Origin: Melanocharis versteri
Taxonomy: Eukaryota; Chordata; Aves; Passeriformes; Melanocharitidae
Direction: 5' to 3'
Length of the DNA stretch: 64,000 nt
NCBI GenBank assembly: GCA_013397845.1
Contig: VZTG01003219.1
Location: 224,745 to 288,744 of the forward strand
Part shown: positions 39,501 through 48,040 of the stretch, piece by piece
How positions within the stretch are numbered: the stretch's first letter is position 1
Layout of the letters: every line of letters begins with the position of its first letter
The notes under the pieces: model-generated
The model's database searches: none
Told to the model about the DNA's origin: nothing
The model's input: only the letters and a program-made list of their open reading frames with translations
Position numbers and translations under genes: made by a program

Positions 39501-42500
39501 ATTTTTAAAGTCGCATTTCACAAGTATGAGATTCAGAAAAGTTTAAGTTCCTCACTTTTTGTTACTTATTTCTCACTCACAATTAAGCCAGGGTTTACCT
39601 TTGTTCCTCTTCAGGGACTGTCACTGACTTTTGTGGCTCAGCATCTCTCAAATCTATGTACACAGTTGCAGGTTTTGGCAGGCCCTTCAATCTCATCCTG
39701 CCCATCCTCAGAGAACTTGGTGGGGATGACAGCAAGGCAACATCCCTACACACAGAAAACACCATCTCAGCATATCCTCTGCCTTATCCACACAAGAAAT
39801 CCTGCAGGGAGTGGATTAGGATCAAAACTGGACTGAGAAAGGAGCTTTGTGCTTGGCTACCACACAGATTCCAACTCTGCTTCTGCCTGCTATCAAAATT
39901 CAAGGATTCAGCTTCTCCCAGGAGAACAGATCACAGGCAGGATGAAGAGGGATATTTAGTTCACAAAATGTGACACCACCAAATTGTTCTGGAGAACAAA
40001 GGCAAGCACCAGAGAGATCACAACTTTTAACATCTCAGTGTAAGAACAAGTTCCCCTTTCCTCTCTGCCTCTTCTGGCAATTCCATTTTCTCTTCCCAGG
40101 CATACAAAGTGCAAATCATCCTAGGGGCTCTCCCTGCTCTGGCAATGAGGATAATTCCCACCTTCCCCTCCACTTTTTCAATCATTATTTCCTCTGTGCT
40201 GCCACCATTGATGTTGCTCCCTCTGAACAGCCTGAAAATCTCTTCCTTCACATAGAAACCTCCAAGAAGCACTGACATCTCCACTGATACCCACAGAAAA
40301 TCATCCTGTGTATTTTTGCTCAATCGAGGTACCAGTAATAGAAATTGGTACTCTATATGAATAAAAATAGGTGAGCAGGAAAATTGGCTTAGCCTCATTT
40401 TCCTGCCTTTCGTATTTATCCCAAATGTCTGGTAAGGTCTAGACAAAGGTTGATGGAGAATGCCAAGGTGTTTATCATCAAATGGAAATGAATGAGTGAG
40501 TATTCCAACTCCAGTATCAGCTTTCTGCAAGGCTCCAGAGAAAAAACCCTGTGGAAGGCCAGGAGTTCCCAAGTATCCATTCTGGCAGCCAGGATTAGCT
40601 GGGGTATGTGACAGAAAAGGACCTACTTGTTGTCCTGCTGTCCCTGGAAGGAGCACAGCTTGGCTGATGGCCTCTCACAGAGAGGGGACACTGCCCTGGA
40701 CTGCCTGGCACACAGCTCTCCCAGCCTCTCCATCAGCTTCTCTTCAGACTTCCTCCTGAAGGTCTCTGTGGAAGAGCAACAAAATAATCATCACTTGTGG
40801 TCTTCTGCCAAGGAATCACCCACTATTCCCCATGTTCATATTGTCCTTTTTCCCACAGCCTGGCAGCAGGGGAAGGATGGAGATAATATTGTCACTGGCT
40901 TTTCTGGCCCATGGCAGGCCATGAAGCACTGGCTTCAGGCTAAGAAACCTAGATGAAATCTTGAGGGAAGCTAATTAAACATGTTTTAGAAGCATTTAAA
41001 AAACCCACTATGATTTCAGCATTCAAAATTATGCCGCAGGGAATGACTTAAATACAGGAACCTGAGTTTTATTTATTTTTATGCACTTTCAGCTAGTGAC
41101 ATTACCATAATCTGCTGGGAAGAAAGCAACTCCTGCACGGGTTTTATTTCCCTGCTGCTCCAGCTCCTCAAGATTCTTGTCTAGATCCCATTTCTCAATA
41201 TTCTGAAAGAAGACAAGAGAAATGTGATGGAAAGTTTACTCCCAAAAGACCACCCCTAATTTCAGTGCCAGCTTGCTTTCAGCAATGCCAGAGGAAGTGC
41301 TTTAAGGAAAAGAATGCATTTATTACATCCCTTCAGACACCACATCCCTCCAGCTGCCTCAGCTACTTCTGCTGAGGCTTTTTCTCTGAGAATCATGAAC
41401 CCTTTTGATAAGACTACCAAAAAATCACTGGAGACAGTGGAACAGATTAAAAAGTGTCCTGATCCCAGGCCAAGCATGTGCATTCTGATCCTGAATAATG
41501 TGAGAATTTCTCACTGCCACCCACAGGAGAAGGACTTCTGGCTCTCCAGTTCTTTGAGATGAGCCTTTTCCTCCCCCTAACTTCTGAGCAGGGTAAATTC
41601 CCATTGCTCTGGGTACAGTCAGTATCAGATGATATCTCACAGCTGCTCACTCCACCCTGAAGAGAGGATCATCCATTTCCTTGCTCTGAATCCCTGGCTG
41701 AGGGCACACTCACCTAACTCAGGTACAAGAGGCTGCCATGAAAGTCCACATGCATTTAAACCACTCATTGCTTTCCCCTCTGAACATTATTTGAAATTGA
41801 AGTTTTAATGAAAAGTATCCACACCCATGTGAAATATCACCACCAGAAATTAGAAGTGCTTACGAGTTTTATTGAAAGGAAGGGGGCTGTGAGTTGTGAC
41901 AATGACACCACTGCCACAAACATGCATTTCACACAACCACTCATGGCCTTTAAATAAGCAGAAGCAGCCTCCAAACCCAGAAGTTTCACCTTGTAAAACC
42001 TCCAGCATCTGTTGAAGAGAAGGTTCTCTCTCCTTCCTGAGCAAAAAATCTTCACACACATCTGAACCTTGATTAGGTCTATTCTAACACTGCAGCACTG
42101 ATTTAAGTTCCAGAAGGTCCAGAAGAAAAAGAAGTGCACAATTCCATTTCTAATACAGAAAGGAACTTAAGAAAAAAAAATTTCAAATGAACTGATGGAA
42201 TCAAGTATTATTGACTGTGTATTAGGTTTAGCTAAAACTGTGTATTAGGTTAGCAACTTGACACAAACTGAGGTGCCTGGCTGAGCTGGGAAGCAGCAAC
42301 CCCCTTCCAGATGAAAGTGAGAACACACTGAGCCTGGTCTCAGAACTCACCCAAAAGCACCAGACCTCAGCTCATTGAAGTCACTGATATCAAACAGGTT
42401 CTGAAAGGCAAATAGTGCCTCCTGAATTAACAGAGACACTGAATTCTATGAGGTGAGCTGGGAATTACATCCAGACCCACTTGAAAAAGATGCTCTTCAA

Positions 42501-45500
42501 TGATGCAGCACAATTTAACTCACAGGCCAGCAGCTGCATGATTTGCCTGGACTGAAACAGCTCTAACATCAAAAAGTTCATTTCTGTGAATACATGAAAG
42601 GGGAAGGGAAACATCTGTACTCTGACCTGTGGAAGGCTTTGAACAGAAAGATCAGGACCTGTTCTGTGCTGATTAAGCACAGAACTCAAAAATCTCCTAA
42701 TGAACTCAAAAATCAATACAGGCAGATCTGTAACTCAGTGCTGAAGAGAACCACCTCCCCACTCTGGGCCACATCCTAGTTAACACTGAGCTGCTCATCC
42801 CACCTGCCTTAGGTGGGTGAGATTTAGGACTCCAGGAACAACCCTAAACACCTCCTCACCTCCAGCTCTCCACTGGAAGGCCAGAAAGCTCCCTGTTTTA
42901 ATGCAAAGCCTGCCTGGGACCTGAAAAACTCCTTGCCTTCCCAGGGACAGATGCTATGGTTGGCTTCCCTGAACAGTTGCATGGACCTTGCTGCTGATCC
43001 ATGGCTTTTGCCATGGTTTGGACTTGCACTGGTAGCTCTGGGACAGCTTTTGGTCCTTGTGTGGTGTGTGAGAACTGGGCACTTCAGTTCCTCACTGCAG
43101 TGGGACTGTGCAGGCACTGCACTGTGCCCCCACCCCACCAGCAGCACTGCCCAAAGCTTTATTTTAGGGCCACTTGCCTGCAGTGACAAATGGGTCACTT
43201 CTCCAACATGCTCAGCTGAAGAGGTTTCTTCCTTTGCAAGTCTTCCCAGAGCACTGTTGATGCCATGGGAGGGAGGTTTGACATCCTGCTTTGGGGATGG
43301 CTCCAGAATGATTTTGGAGAGTATCTTTGTCTCTATCAGCTTTTTTCTCTCCTTTTTACTGGACAGATCTTCCACAGACACTGCTGGACTAAACCAGGAG
43401 TTCCCTCTTTCCCTGGCCTGTGTCCTGCCCAGTTCTTTCTCCTCAAGGTCATCTGTGGAATCTGTAGGAGACTCTTCAAGAACAGCTCCCTTTTGACTTG
43501 GCATTTCTTCAGTCTGGCTGGCAAGTTCAGGAGCCTCATCTTTAATTATTTGCACATCTTCTTTTGCAATGATTTGGGCACCATCTGTTTTTTCCTGAAA
43601 GTCAAAACTTTCCAGGTCTCCGTTCCAGATCTCCCATGAAAGTCTTTCTGTCTCCTGGATTTGCTACAGGTAGAGAAAGCACAAACATGTAGAAAGTCAA
43701 TCTCCCTGAGCTTTGGAAGTGGATAATAAACCAAAACAGAGTGATTGGAAAGCAACAGCTCCAACTCAGACACCATATGGAAACAACCCACACCATATCC
43801 CTCATGGAAAACAGTGAGACTGTTTACTTTCCAGAAACTTTAATTTCAGGAACTGCTGAACATCCTTTAAATTACTTTTTCTTACACGTGCTCATTATTC
43901 CAATCCAAACCATTCTGTGATTCTATAGTTTTATCTTCATCACTGAAGGAACAATGTGATTATTTTATCCCAGACAAGTTGTTCAAAGAGTAAACTTCAT
44001 CCTTTTCCTCCTTCCTGCACTGTCCTAATTCATTTTCTAGACACATAAAATGATTGCACAGTGTTAATTAGTGCACAGGAAAGAAAAACAGTAAAGGGAC
44101 AATAAAAACTGCCAGGAGATGGGACAAAAAAGGTCTAAAATCTCAGGAACAGGGAAAACTTTAAAGGGCCACTGTAATAAGAGAAAAAAAAAATCTATTT
44201 TCTAGTGGGAGAATATACTGAAGACTAAGCTTTTCCAGTTCTGACAAATAGGTCAGACAGCAGCAGCTGCCCACACTGGGGACAGCCAGAGGAGAGGGGT
44301 GACAGTACAGCCCACACACAACAGTCCCAACCTGCTCCTGGGAGTCTTCCAGGGAAAACATCATCAGTTCTTCCGACAGGTCCGGAATTAAGTTTGGCAA
44401 ATCCCGCTGGAAGATGAAAAGCTCCTCATCACTCTCACAATCAGACTGCAAACAGAAAGAAAAAGAGAAATTAAACAGGAGACTGCAATACTCACTGATA
44501 TTGGAGTATCTGGTTTGCAGTGACAACTCTCATGTTATCACCTCTTGAAGTGCAGAGACAAGAAGTTTCCTTGCAGTCACACCTTTACTAGACAGTCTGG
44601 CAGCCCAAGAGTCACCAACCCAACATTTCAGCAAGCTACAAACGTAAAAAACATGTAAATCATCGGTTTCCCATGGAAGTGGATGACAAACATCCTGCTG
44701 AGAAAAGCAATGGAAAGGGTGGGAAGTTCTCTGACTCCCAAATGATTCTCTGCCCTACCTCATTCATCATCAGAGAGGCAAGAGCAGAGCTGCTCAATAT
44801 TTACAAGGCATGGAATGACAGGACAAGGAGAATGGCTTCCCACTGCCAGGGGGCAGGGATAGATGGCATATTGGGAAGAAATTCTTCCCTGGGAGGGTGG
44901 GGAGGCCCTGGCACAGGGTGCCCAGGGAAGCTGTGGCTGCCCCTGTATCCCTGGCAGTGTCCAAGGCCAGGCCGGACAGGGCTTGGAGCAGCCTGGGATA
45001 GTGGAAGGTGTCCCTGCCCATGGCAGGGGTGGCACTGGATGAGCTTTAAGATCCCTCCAACACAAATCATTCTGGGATTCTGGGATTCTCAAGGACTGGA
45101 AAGGCAAGGCCTCACCAGGCAAAGCCCAGTCCCACAGCACCAAGGAGGAACAAGCAGGACAGACCAGGGGCAGCAACCAGGCTGAGGCAAAACTCCAGAT
45201 CCTTGAGAAATACTGGAGTGATGAGGCTGGTCAGAGATCACAACTGAAAGTCAATTCCCAGGTGAAGGTCTGGCTCAAGCAGGACCATAACTAGAAACCA
45301 AAACTCCCCTAACATAGCTCAGAGAGGGAGCGAAGGACCAGAGCTGAGCTTAAATAGAGCTGCTGGGAGCCCCAGGTGAGGCCAGGCAGGGCCATGAAGG
45401 CTTTTCACTGCCCTCAGGACCCTGATTCCTGTTCAGAATGCAAACAGCGCCTGTGTTTGGTTGGGCAGCATTTAGATAGCTCTGAAAATCCCTTTTTTAA

Positions 45501-48040
45501 ACATCAGATATGCGTTGGAGATGAATTCTTATGCATGGACACCAAAGGGAGATTAAGCACCTCCTCAGCAGTCAGGACACAGCTTTCCTGCTTGTCCTTG
45601 TGTTTTGCAAGAGTGCATTTTTGGGAATTCACACTGTGGAGAATCCTCTCTGGTGTCATTAACTTAACACGAAGCCAACTGCAACAGAACATCTTTCCTC
45701 TTTGTAAATTGCCTATCAGGGTAATGAAAGGGCTTTGGGGCATAAAACACATTTGTGAGTGCCATTTTTGGAGGTGGGAGCAGAGCACGTTCAGGTGACA
45801 GCTCTTGGATGCACAAATGGATCTTTCCACACATGGAAACTCCTCAGACAAAGGTGCAGCCCTGGAACTGCAGCCTCATCGGGACAGGGATTACACAACC
45901 ACATCTTTTGAATGCAAATGAAGTGCCAAACAGATTGCCTCAGTTCCTTCTGCAGGAAATCTTTTCCACGTGCGATAGAAACAGAGAATTTGGAGATTTG
46001 TAAAGAGTGAAAAAAATGTTCAGCGTGATTTAGGGTTATACACTGGTGTTTGGCACCAAAATATGGAGCTGCTCCTCTGGCTTAGCCAGATTGTAACTTA
46101 CTCAACAAGAAAGCCTACAAATAATTTCAGTGTTGGGCCTTCATCCCTACTATAGAGACACATGCTAAAAGGCAAGGGTTGCTCTAAATAATTAAAACCG
46201 TGTAGGTAGAGGGAACTGAGAACAGTGAGGGAATGTGGCTTGTCCAGCACGACAGTGAGAGATCCAGGTGCAGAACCCAAGTCATGGAATCCCCATCAAC
46301 ACTTTATCCACCAGATCACACTGCTTTGGATCATTGATTAATAAATAATAAATATCAAATATCAAATAATTAATAGTAAATAATTAATAATTAATAAATA
46401 CCCTCTGGAGGCATATCTGGGTCTTACACATCTCACGAGACTCCTCCTGCACCATGAATGGCCACATTAAGTTGGGATAAAATATATCCTTTCTGGGTTC
46501 AAAACATTTTTCAAGTTTATACATGTTTGAAAATTAACACAATATTCTGATTTGGACAAAAGGCCACTAATAATCAAATCTTGAGAGGTATTATCCCCTC
46601 AGAAAAGTCAGTGCCAGAGCATCTTGGACTAGAGAGGAGCACAGTGCTGTCCTGTGAACAGAGATGTTCAGCAGCCAAGAACAGCCTGGCCCAGACCCAG
46701 CAAGTGAAAAACCCATACCAGTCAAGAATGCTGCACAACACCTCTCAGTCTCACACTTCATATGAAAAGGTTTCTGCAATTATGCTTCTTTGGCAGGTAA
46801 AAAGCACATAAAATAACATGTCTTGTGGAGAATTACAGGCAGGATAAAAAGCAGAATCTGGGATTGAAATATTTGCCCAAAATGCTTTTTTCTAGCGAAC
46901 CACCAAGTCCTCAGGAATATCACTTTGCTGTGATCCTCATAGACAGAAAGCCATCCCACCAGGCCTCCTGTCTGACAAGGACATGGTTGGAATGAACAGC
47001 ACAATACTGCCAAGCATAAAACCTCTTCATCTCTTTTTAAATCAGCAGGATGTCACTTTCACACCGTATTTTTGACTGAACAAACTAAGAAGAAATGTGG
47101 GTTCATTCTGTGAGATGCCCACTACCTTCCTCTTCCCCAGAAATACTTATTGTCTGCTGAGTCCCAGAATGGTTTGGGCTGGAAGGGACCTTGAAAATCA
47201 TCTTGTTCCACCCCCTTCCCCTACCCCAGGCTGCTCCAAGCCCTGTCCAGCCTGGCCTTGGACACTGCCAGGGATCCAGGGGCAGCCACAGCTTCTCTGG
47301 GCACCCTGTGCCAGGGCCTCCCCACCCTCACAGGGAACAATTCCTTCCCAATATCCCACCTAACCCTGCCCTCTGGCAGTGGGAAGCCATTCCCTGTGTC
47401 CTGTCCCTCCATCCCTTGTCCCAAGTCCCTCTCCAGCTCTCCTGGAGCCCCTTTAGGCCTTGGAAGGCAACAATGAGGCCACCCCGATGCTTCACTTTTC
47501 CAGGCTGAGCAATCCCAATTGTCTCAGCCTGGCTCACAGCAGAGCTGCTCCATCCCTCTGATCATCCCGGTGCCTCCTCTGGACTCACTCCAGCACTCCA
47601 AGTCTGTGCTGGGCCCCAGGGCTGGAGGCAGCTCTGCAGGTGGGGTCTCACCTGAGCTGAGCAGAGGGGCAGAATCCAAAGAATACAGGGAGAGGAGGTG
47701 GCAATTACACTCTGATAATTAAGGATAATCCAGAAGGCTGTGGATTAACACATAGTGTTCCACAGTCAGGACAGGCAGCCCACTCAGGATACCACACCAG
47801 CCACCCCAAAATGCCTGGTAAGGTTGCCTGCTCTTGCTTTTGAGAGTTTTTTCCATGATCCAGAAGGAAGAAAGGCAGATTTTCAGTGCTTACTGTGGAG
47901 GAGTCGGAGTCCAGGGATGGGAGCTGGTCTTTCACTGCAGCGAGGATGGTTCCCCACTGGAATGTCCTGTCCCTCTGCACAGGAGCTGCAGGAGGCTCAG
48001 CTGCACGTTCTGCATCCTCACTTTGCCCTTCTGAGGCCAT
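373..48040 (-). CDS. DNAAF8: DNAAF8 (C16orf71) dynein axonemal assembly factor 8, whole gene, 15 coding exons seen
   Basis: Coding parts on the minus strand, in transcript order: 47894-48040, 44332-44445, 43178-43663, 41106-41202, 40627-40765, 39599-39745, 39158-39229, 37163-37516, 35187-35346, 21986-22177, 19375-19530, 14036-14230, 5633-5749, 3157-3301, 373-539. Every junction is GT-AG except one GC-AG, and all phases agree (2,688 nt, 896 codons, no stop). DNAAF8 (DAAP1 in Xenopus) is known as a cytoplasmic factor, in dynein axonemal particles, needed to load outer-arm dynein in motile cilia. Seen: the N-terminal AVKDQLPSLDSDSS, the acidic SDEELFIFQR segment, YIDLR followed by a Ser/Glu run, and GKTLLLQQLRAARKEAL. 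All of these match the human protein as I recall it. Exons 9-15 go beyond the human protein and include an NDK-like segment. The gene is head to head with ANKS3. Exons 1-8 are firm. Exons 9-14 are well supported by phase. The 3' end is uncertain. Confidence 0.88.
651..1050. repeat. 24-bp minisatellite, about 17 units
   Basis: Tandem units built on CACCTGGTTACCTG followed by a variable 10-base tail (TAATGGGAAT, CCCTGTGAAT, CTCTGGGAAT and others). Tail types cluster: TAAT-type mostly in the first half, CTCTG-type in the second. Each unit holds the palindrome GGTTACC and CACCTG E-boxes. A single N at 940 interrupts a unit, so the true copy number is unknown. Lies in DNAAF8 intron 14. Confidence 0.95.
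1172..1262 (+). mobile_element. CR1 3' end fragment (short)
   Basis: Contains GTGTCCCTGCCCGTGGCAGG and a degraded ...CAGCCCAAACTGTGACTCT tail, typical of the CR1 3' terminus. Confidence 0.7.
3157..3301 (-). CDS. DNAAF8: DNAAF8 coding exon 14 (NDK-like)
   Basis: Residues 793-840 plus one base. Acceptor TGGCTGTCCAG, donor TCAG then GTGAGC. It reads MVLLFEALFRSPLETHHTLQ followed by GLDVCGLRLLYPG. This has the strand-helix-strand layout of the first part of a nucleoside-diphosphate-kinase domain (where an active enzyme has IKPDA, then GF.I.A.K), but without the Lys-Pro-Asp signature. A degenerate, non-catalytic domain is likely. Confidence 0.77.
3302..5632 (-). other. DNAAF8 intron 13
   Basis: Unique sequence except the CR1 copy at 4545-5045. 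Confidence 0.65.
4545..5045 (+). mobile_element. CR1 fragment, about 0.5 kb
   Basis: One of the two longest CR1 copies here: upstream CR1 3' region, then GGGGAGGCCCTGGCACAGG, GCTGTGGCTGCCCCTGGATC and the tail to CTGTGGCTCTGTGAC. It accounts for a 244-codon chance open frame. Confidence 0.85.
5633..5749 (-). CDS. DNAAF8: DNAAF8 coding exon 13
   Basis: Residues 754-792, 39 codons, phase 0 on both sides. Acceptor GTGCATTTCAG, donor GAG then GTAAAG. It reads AVEKVFAVPKGFYWQTVESDD and continues the domain begun in exon 12. A further-upstream AG (TTTTAAG) would need a two-base carry and does not fit exon 12. Confidence 0.74.
5750..14035 (-). other. DNAAF8 intron 12 (8.3 kb)
   Basis: One CR1 fragment near 12.7 kb. 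The rest is unique DNA, and no further phase-compatible exon was recognised. Confidence 0.6.
12705..12866 (+). mobile_element. CR1 3' end fragment
   Basis: GGCTTGGAGCAGCCTGGGAC, TGTCCCTGCCCATGGCAGGG and the terminal ...GTGATTCCATAACTCTGTGA. Confidence 0.85.
14036..14230 (-). CDS. DNAAF8: DNAAF8 coding exon 12
   Basis: Residues 689-753, 65 codons, phase 0 on both sides. Acceptor CTCTTTGCAG, donor CCTCAG then GTACTG. It encodes RFYQMITAFLTSTWLPDLIW and ends in a hydrophobic-then-acidic stretch (VLLSNITAVDPDPQ). The codon pattern and clean splice sites stand out from the surrounding intron. Confidence 0.74.
14586..14730 (+). mobile_element. CR1 3' end fragment
   Basis: CCCCATCCCTGGAAGTGTTC to CCCTTCCAACCCAAACCATTC, ending near a T run. 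Confidence 0.85.
14985..15475 (+). mobile_element. CR1 fragment, about 0.5 kb
   Basis: Longer 3' region: GAGGAGCAGCTGAGGGCGCT, the middle block and the GCCAGGAGCTGGGCTGGATG tail to ATTCCATCATT. Explains long chance frames on both strands here. Confidence 0.85.
15627..17220 (+). repeat. Near-identical 0.8-kb tandem duplication around a single N
   Basis: Copy 1 is 15627-16427 and copy 2 is 16429-17220, separated by one N at 16428. The copies differ by two small deletions in copy 2 (about 3 and 6 bases) and a few substitutions. Sits in DNAAF8 intron 11 and contains no exon. Either a very recent duplication, or two haplotypes placed side by side by the assembler. Confidence 0.95.
17540..17735 (+). 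mobile_element. CR1 3' end fragment
   Basis: GGGGAGGCCCTGGCACAGGG through to the terminal ATGATTCCATGAT. The tail carries a local TCCAA repeat of four units. Confidence 0.85.
19375..19530 (-). CDS. DNAAF8: DNAAF8 coding exon 11
   Basis: Residues 637-688, 52 codons, phase 0 on both sides. Acceptor GATTTCCAG, donor GGG then GTGAGT. It contains PFEVVGLQQAWREEGLALYA, an alternating beta-strand/helix pattern that resembles the start of an NDK-like fold (inference). Confidence 0.74.
19531..21985 (-). other. DNAAF8 intron 10
   Basis: No repeat or exon recognised. Confidence 0.6.
21986..22177 (-). CDS. DNAAF8: DNAAF8 coding exon 10
   Basis: Residues 573-636, exactly 64 codons, phase 0 on both sides. 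The acceptor is a T-run followed by GACAG, and the donor CTG then GTGAGT. It reads EASFLPAIDTLPGSQSVKKE, then a helical segment (LLGAANIYQALVTWLLSL). It looks like folded, non-repetitive protein. Preceded by a 13-kb intron. Confidence 0.76.
22883..23030 (-). mobile_element. CR1 3' end fragment
   Basis: Reverse-oriented CR1 terminus starting ATCACAGAATCATGGAAGGG, then CAGGTTGCTCCAAGCCCTAT. Confidence 0.85.
24465..24680 (+). mobile_element. CR1 3' end fragment
   Basis: GGTGGGGAGGCCCTGGCACA to GGAATGGGATGAGCTTTAAT, with the terminal tail lost. Confidence 0.85.
27535..27630 (+). mobile_element. CR1 3' end fragment (short)
   Basis: GATGATCTTTAAGGTCCCTT, CCAACCCAAACCATCTGGGA and TTCTATGATTCA. Confidence 0.85.
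31978..32045 (+). mobile_element. CR1 3' end fragment with internal single-N join
   Basis: CCACTGCCAGAGGGCAGG, one N at 31999, then TGGGCTTTGATGTCCCTTCC. The middle of the element is missing at the N, so the assembler probably collapsed it. Confidence 0.75.
33534..33800 (-). mobile_element. CR1 3' end fragment
   Basis: Starts ATCATGGAATGGTTTGAGTG, then CCAGGCTGCTCCAACCTGGC and GGGCACCCTGTGCCAGGGCC. Confidence 0.88.
34579..34665 (-). mobile_element. CR1 3' end fragment (short)
   Basis: TCATAGAATCATGGAATGGT, then TTAAAGCTCATCTCATTCCA. Little divergence at the 3' terminus suggests a fairly young copy. Confidence 0.88.
35187..35346 (-). CDS. DNAAF8: DNAAF8 coding exon 9 (basic/acidic helix)
   Basis: Residues 519-572. 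Acceptor TATTTTTTCAG, donor CACATG then GTCAGT, incoming phase 2, outgoing phase 0. It encodes a highly charged, helix-forming run (KEEEMKERQRRCRLQEQLE) ending NTPLLFHM. Not in the human protein as I know it. Called as the next DNAAF8 exon because the two-base carry from exon 8 completes its first codon, and because exon 10 continues in phase 0. Confidence 0.78.
36803..36808 (-). terminator. Candidate poly(A) signal AATAAA
   Basis: Minus-strand AATAAA (plus strand tttatt), about 165 nt downstream of the stop at 36973. It would serve the short DNAAF8 isoform. The hexamer is common by chance in AT-rich intron. Confidence 0.25.
36973..37162 (-). CDS. DNAAF8: Possible alternative 3' end of DNAAF8 exon 8 (short isoform)
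   Basis: If the exon 8 donor is skipped, the frame adds 62 codons and stops at 36973-36975, giving a protein of 581 residues, near the roughly 520 of human DNAAF8. A minus-strand AATAAA lies about 165 bases further on. The residues here are moderately hydrophobic and unlike anything I recognise, so this could equally be intron read by chance. Confidence 0.35.
37163..37516 (-). CDS. DNAAF8: DNAAF8 coding exon 8
   Basis: Residues 401-518 plus two bases. It opens with RNCSGKTLLLQQLRAARKEAL, matching the human CTGKSQLLQQLRAFQKG, and continues into polar, probably disordered sequence. The acceptor is TTTCCTTTGCAG. I chose the donor AAG then GTATCC at 37161-37162 because it leaves two bases, exactly what exon 9 needs. 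Two other GT sites nearby (after 37147 and after 37080) give wrong phases. The frame remains open to a stop at 36973-36975, so a read-through terminal form is possible. Confidence 0.85.
37517..39157 (-). other. DNAAF8 intron 7
   Basis: T-rich tract near 39.0 kb. Otherwise unique. Confidence 0.7.
39158..39229 (-). CDS. DNAAF8: DNAAF8 coding exon 7 (Ser/Glu tract)
   Basis: Residues 377-400 plus two bases. ASDSSSSSEEEEAV is the counterpart of the human Ser run followed by poly-Glu. Acceptor TTCACAG, donor AAT then GTAAGA. Only 72 nt long, and identified by its phase and its place between exons 6 and 8. Confidence 0.87.
39230..39598 (-). other. DNAAF8 intron 6
   Basis: AT-rich, with an A run near 39.39 kb. 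Nothing else. Confidence 0.75.
39599..39745 (-). CDS. DNAAF8: DNAAF8 coding exon 6 (IDLR motif)
   Basis: Residues 328-376 plus two bases. It contains PATVYIDLRDAE, equivalent to the human PTIFIDLRQME, preceded by a Ser/Pro run and a basic RMGRMRLKG segment. The acceptor is TGTGTGTAG and the donor AAAG then GTAAAC. Phase 2 on both sides. Confidence 0.88.
39746..40626 (-). other. DNAAF8 intron 5
   Basis: Contains most of a 209-codon minus-strand frame (40027-40656) in a different register from exon 5. Not recognised as protein. Confidence 0.7.
40627..40765 (-). CDS. DNAAF8: DNAAF8 coding exon 5
   Basis: Residues 282-327 plus two bases. The helical KLMERLGELCARQSRA block matches the human RLMEQLALLCTTQSKA. 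The acceptor is TCTTCCACAG and the donor CAA then GTAGGT. If the donor were not used, translation would stop two codons later (TAG), which supports this boundary. Confidence 0.86.
40766..41105 (-). other. DNAAF8 intron 4
   Basis: 340 bases, nothing recognised. Confidence 0.75.
41106..41202 (-). CDS. DNAAF8: DNAAF8 coding exon 4
   Basis: Residues 250-281 plus one base. It reads NIEKWDLDKNLEELEQQG and then AGVAFFPADY, parallel to the human LEAWDLDDILQSL...WWAADH. The acceptor is TTCTTTCAG and the donor ATG then GTAATG. The single carried G completes a glutamate codon with exon 5. Confidence 0.88.
41203..43177 (-). other. DNAAF8 intron 3 (GC-AG intron)
   Basis: Begins with GCAAGT and ends with CAG. 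Unique sequence. The exon 3 frame stays open into it down to 42824. Confidence 0.75.
43178..43663 (-). CDS. DNAAF8: DNAAF8 coding exon 3 (large, acidic/polar)
   Basis: Residues 88-249, 162 codons, phase 0 on both sides. It contains WEIWNGDLESFDFQEK (human: EGDLGSLSF, from memory) and a basic KKERKKLIETKILSK block that matches the human QERRKMIETDILQK. It ends THLSLQ, again as in human. The acceptor is CTACCTGTAG. The donor is CAG followed by GCAAGT, a rare but classic GC donor. Low-complexity, probably disordered apart from the basic helix. Confidence 0.9.
43664..44331 (-). other. DNAAF8 intron 2
   Basis: Only a CR1 tail remnant at 43.9 kb. Confidence 0.75.
43895..43928 (+). mobile_element. 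CR1 terminal tail remnant
   Basis: Only TTCCAATCCAAACCATTCTG and TGATTCTATAG remain. Confidence 0.6.
44332..44445 (-). CDS. DNAAF8: DNAAF8 coding exon 2
   Basis: Residues 50-87, exactly 38 codons, phase 0 on both sides. It begins SDCESDEELFIFQRD and continues into LIPDLSEEL, the best conserved stretch of DNAAF8. The acceptor is TTTGCAG and the donor CAG then GTTGGG. Spliced to exon 1 it rebuilds the known SLDSDSS-to-EELFIFQR join. Confidence 0.92.
44815..45090 (+). mobile_element. CR1 3' end fragment
   Basis: AATGGCTTCCCACTGCCAGG through GGGGAGGCCCTGGCACAGGG to CTGGGATTCTGGGATTCT. Confidence 0.88.
46325..46402. repeat. AT-rich low-complexity tract
   Basis: Repeated TAATAAATA and AAATATCA words in DNAAF8 intron 1. 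Simple-sequence DNA. Confidence 0.8.
47160..47695 (-). mobile_element. CR1 fragment, about 0.5 kb
   Basis: CCCAGAATGGTTTGGGCTGG at the 3' terminus, then the full conserved block and the more internal region up to GTGGGGTCTCACCTGAGCTG. It lies in DNAAF8 intron 1, just beyond the start-codon exon. Confidence 0.88.
47894..48040 (-). CDS. DNAAF8: DNAAF8 coding exon 1 with start codon
   Basis: Residues 1-49. The ATG is at 48040-48038. The segment ends in AVKDQLPSLDSDSST, the most recognisable N-terminal block of the family, right at a donor (CCACA then GTAAGC). Phase 0 at the 3' end. No upstream in-frame methionine looks better, and the 5' UTR must be joined from an exon in the CpG island. The acceptor just upstream of the ATG is weak (AAG), so the 5' limit of this exon is not fixed. 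Confidence 0.88.

Larger units (their letters stand above)
44446..47893 (-). other. DNAAF8 intron 1 (between coding exons 1 and 2)
   Basis: CR1 copies at 44.8 and 47.2 kb and an AT-rich tract at 46.3 kb. Confidence 0.7.

Noticed and set aside
42824..43177. Extension of DNAAF8 exon 3 past 43178
   Set aside because: The frame is open, but homology ends at THLSLQ and exon 4 resumes it in phase after the GC donor.
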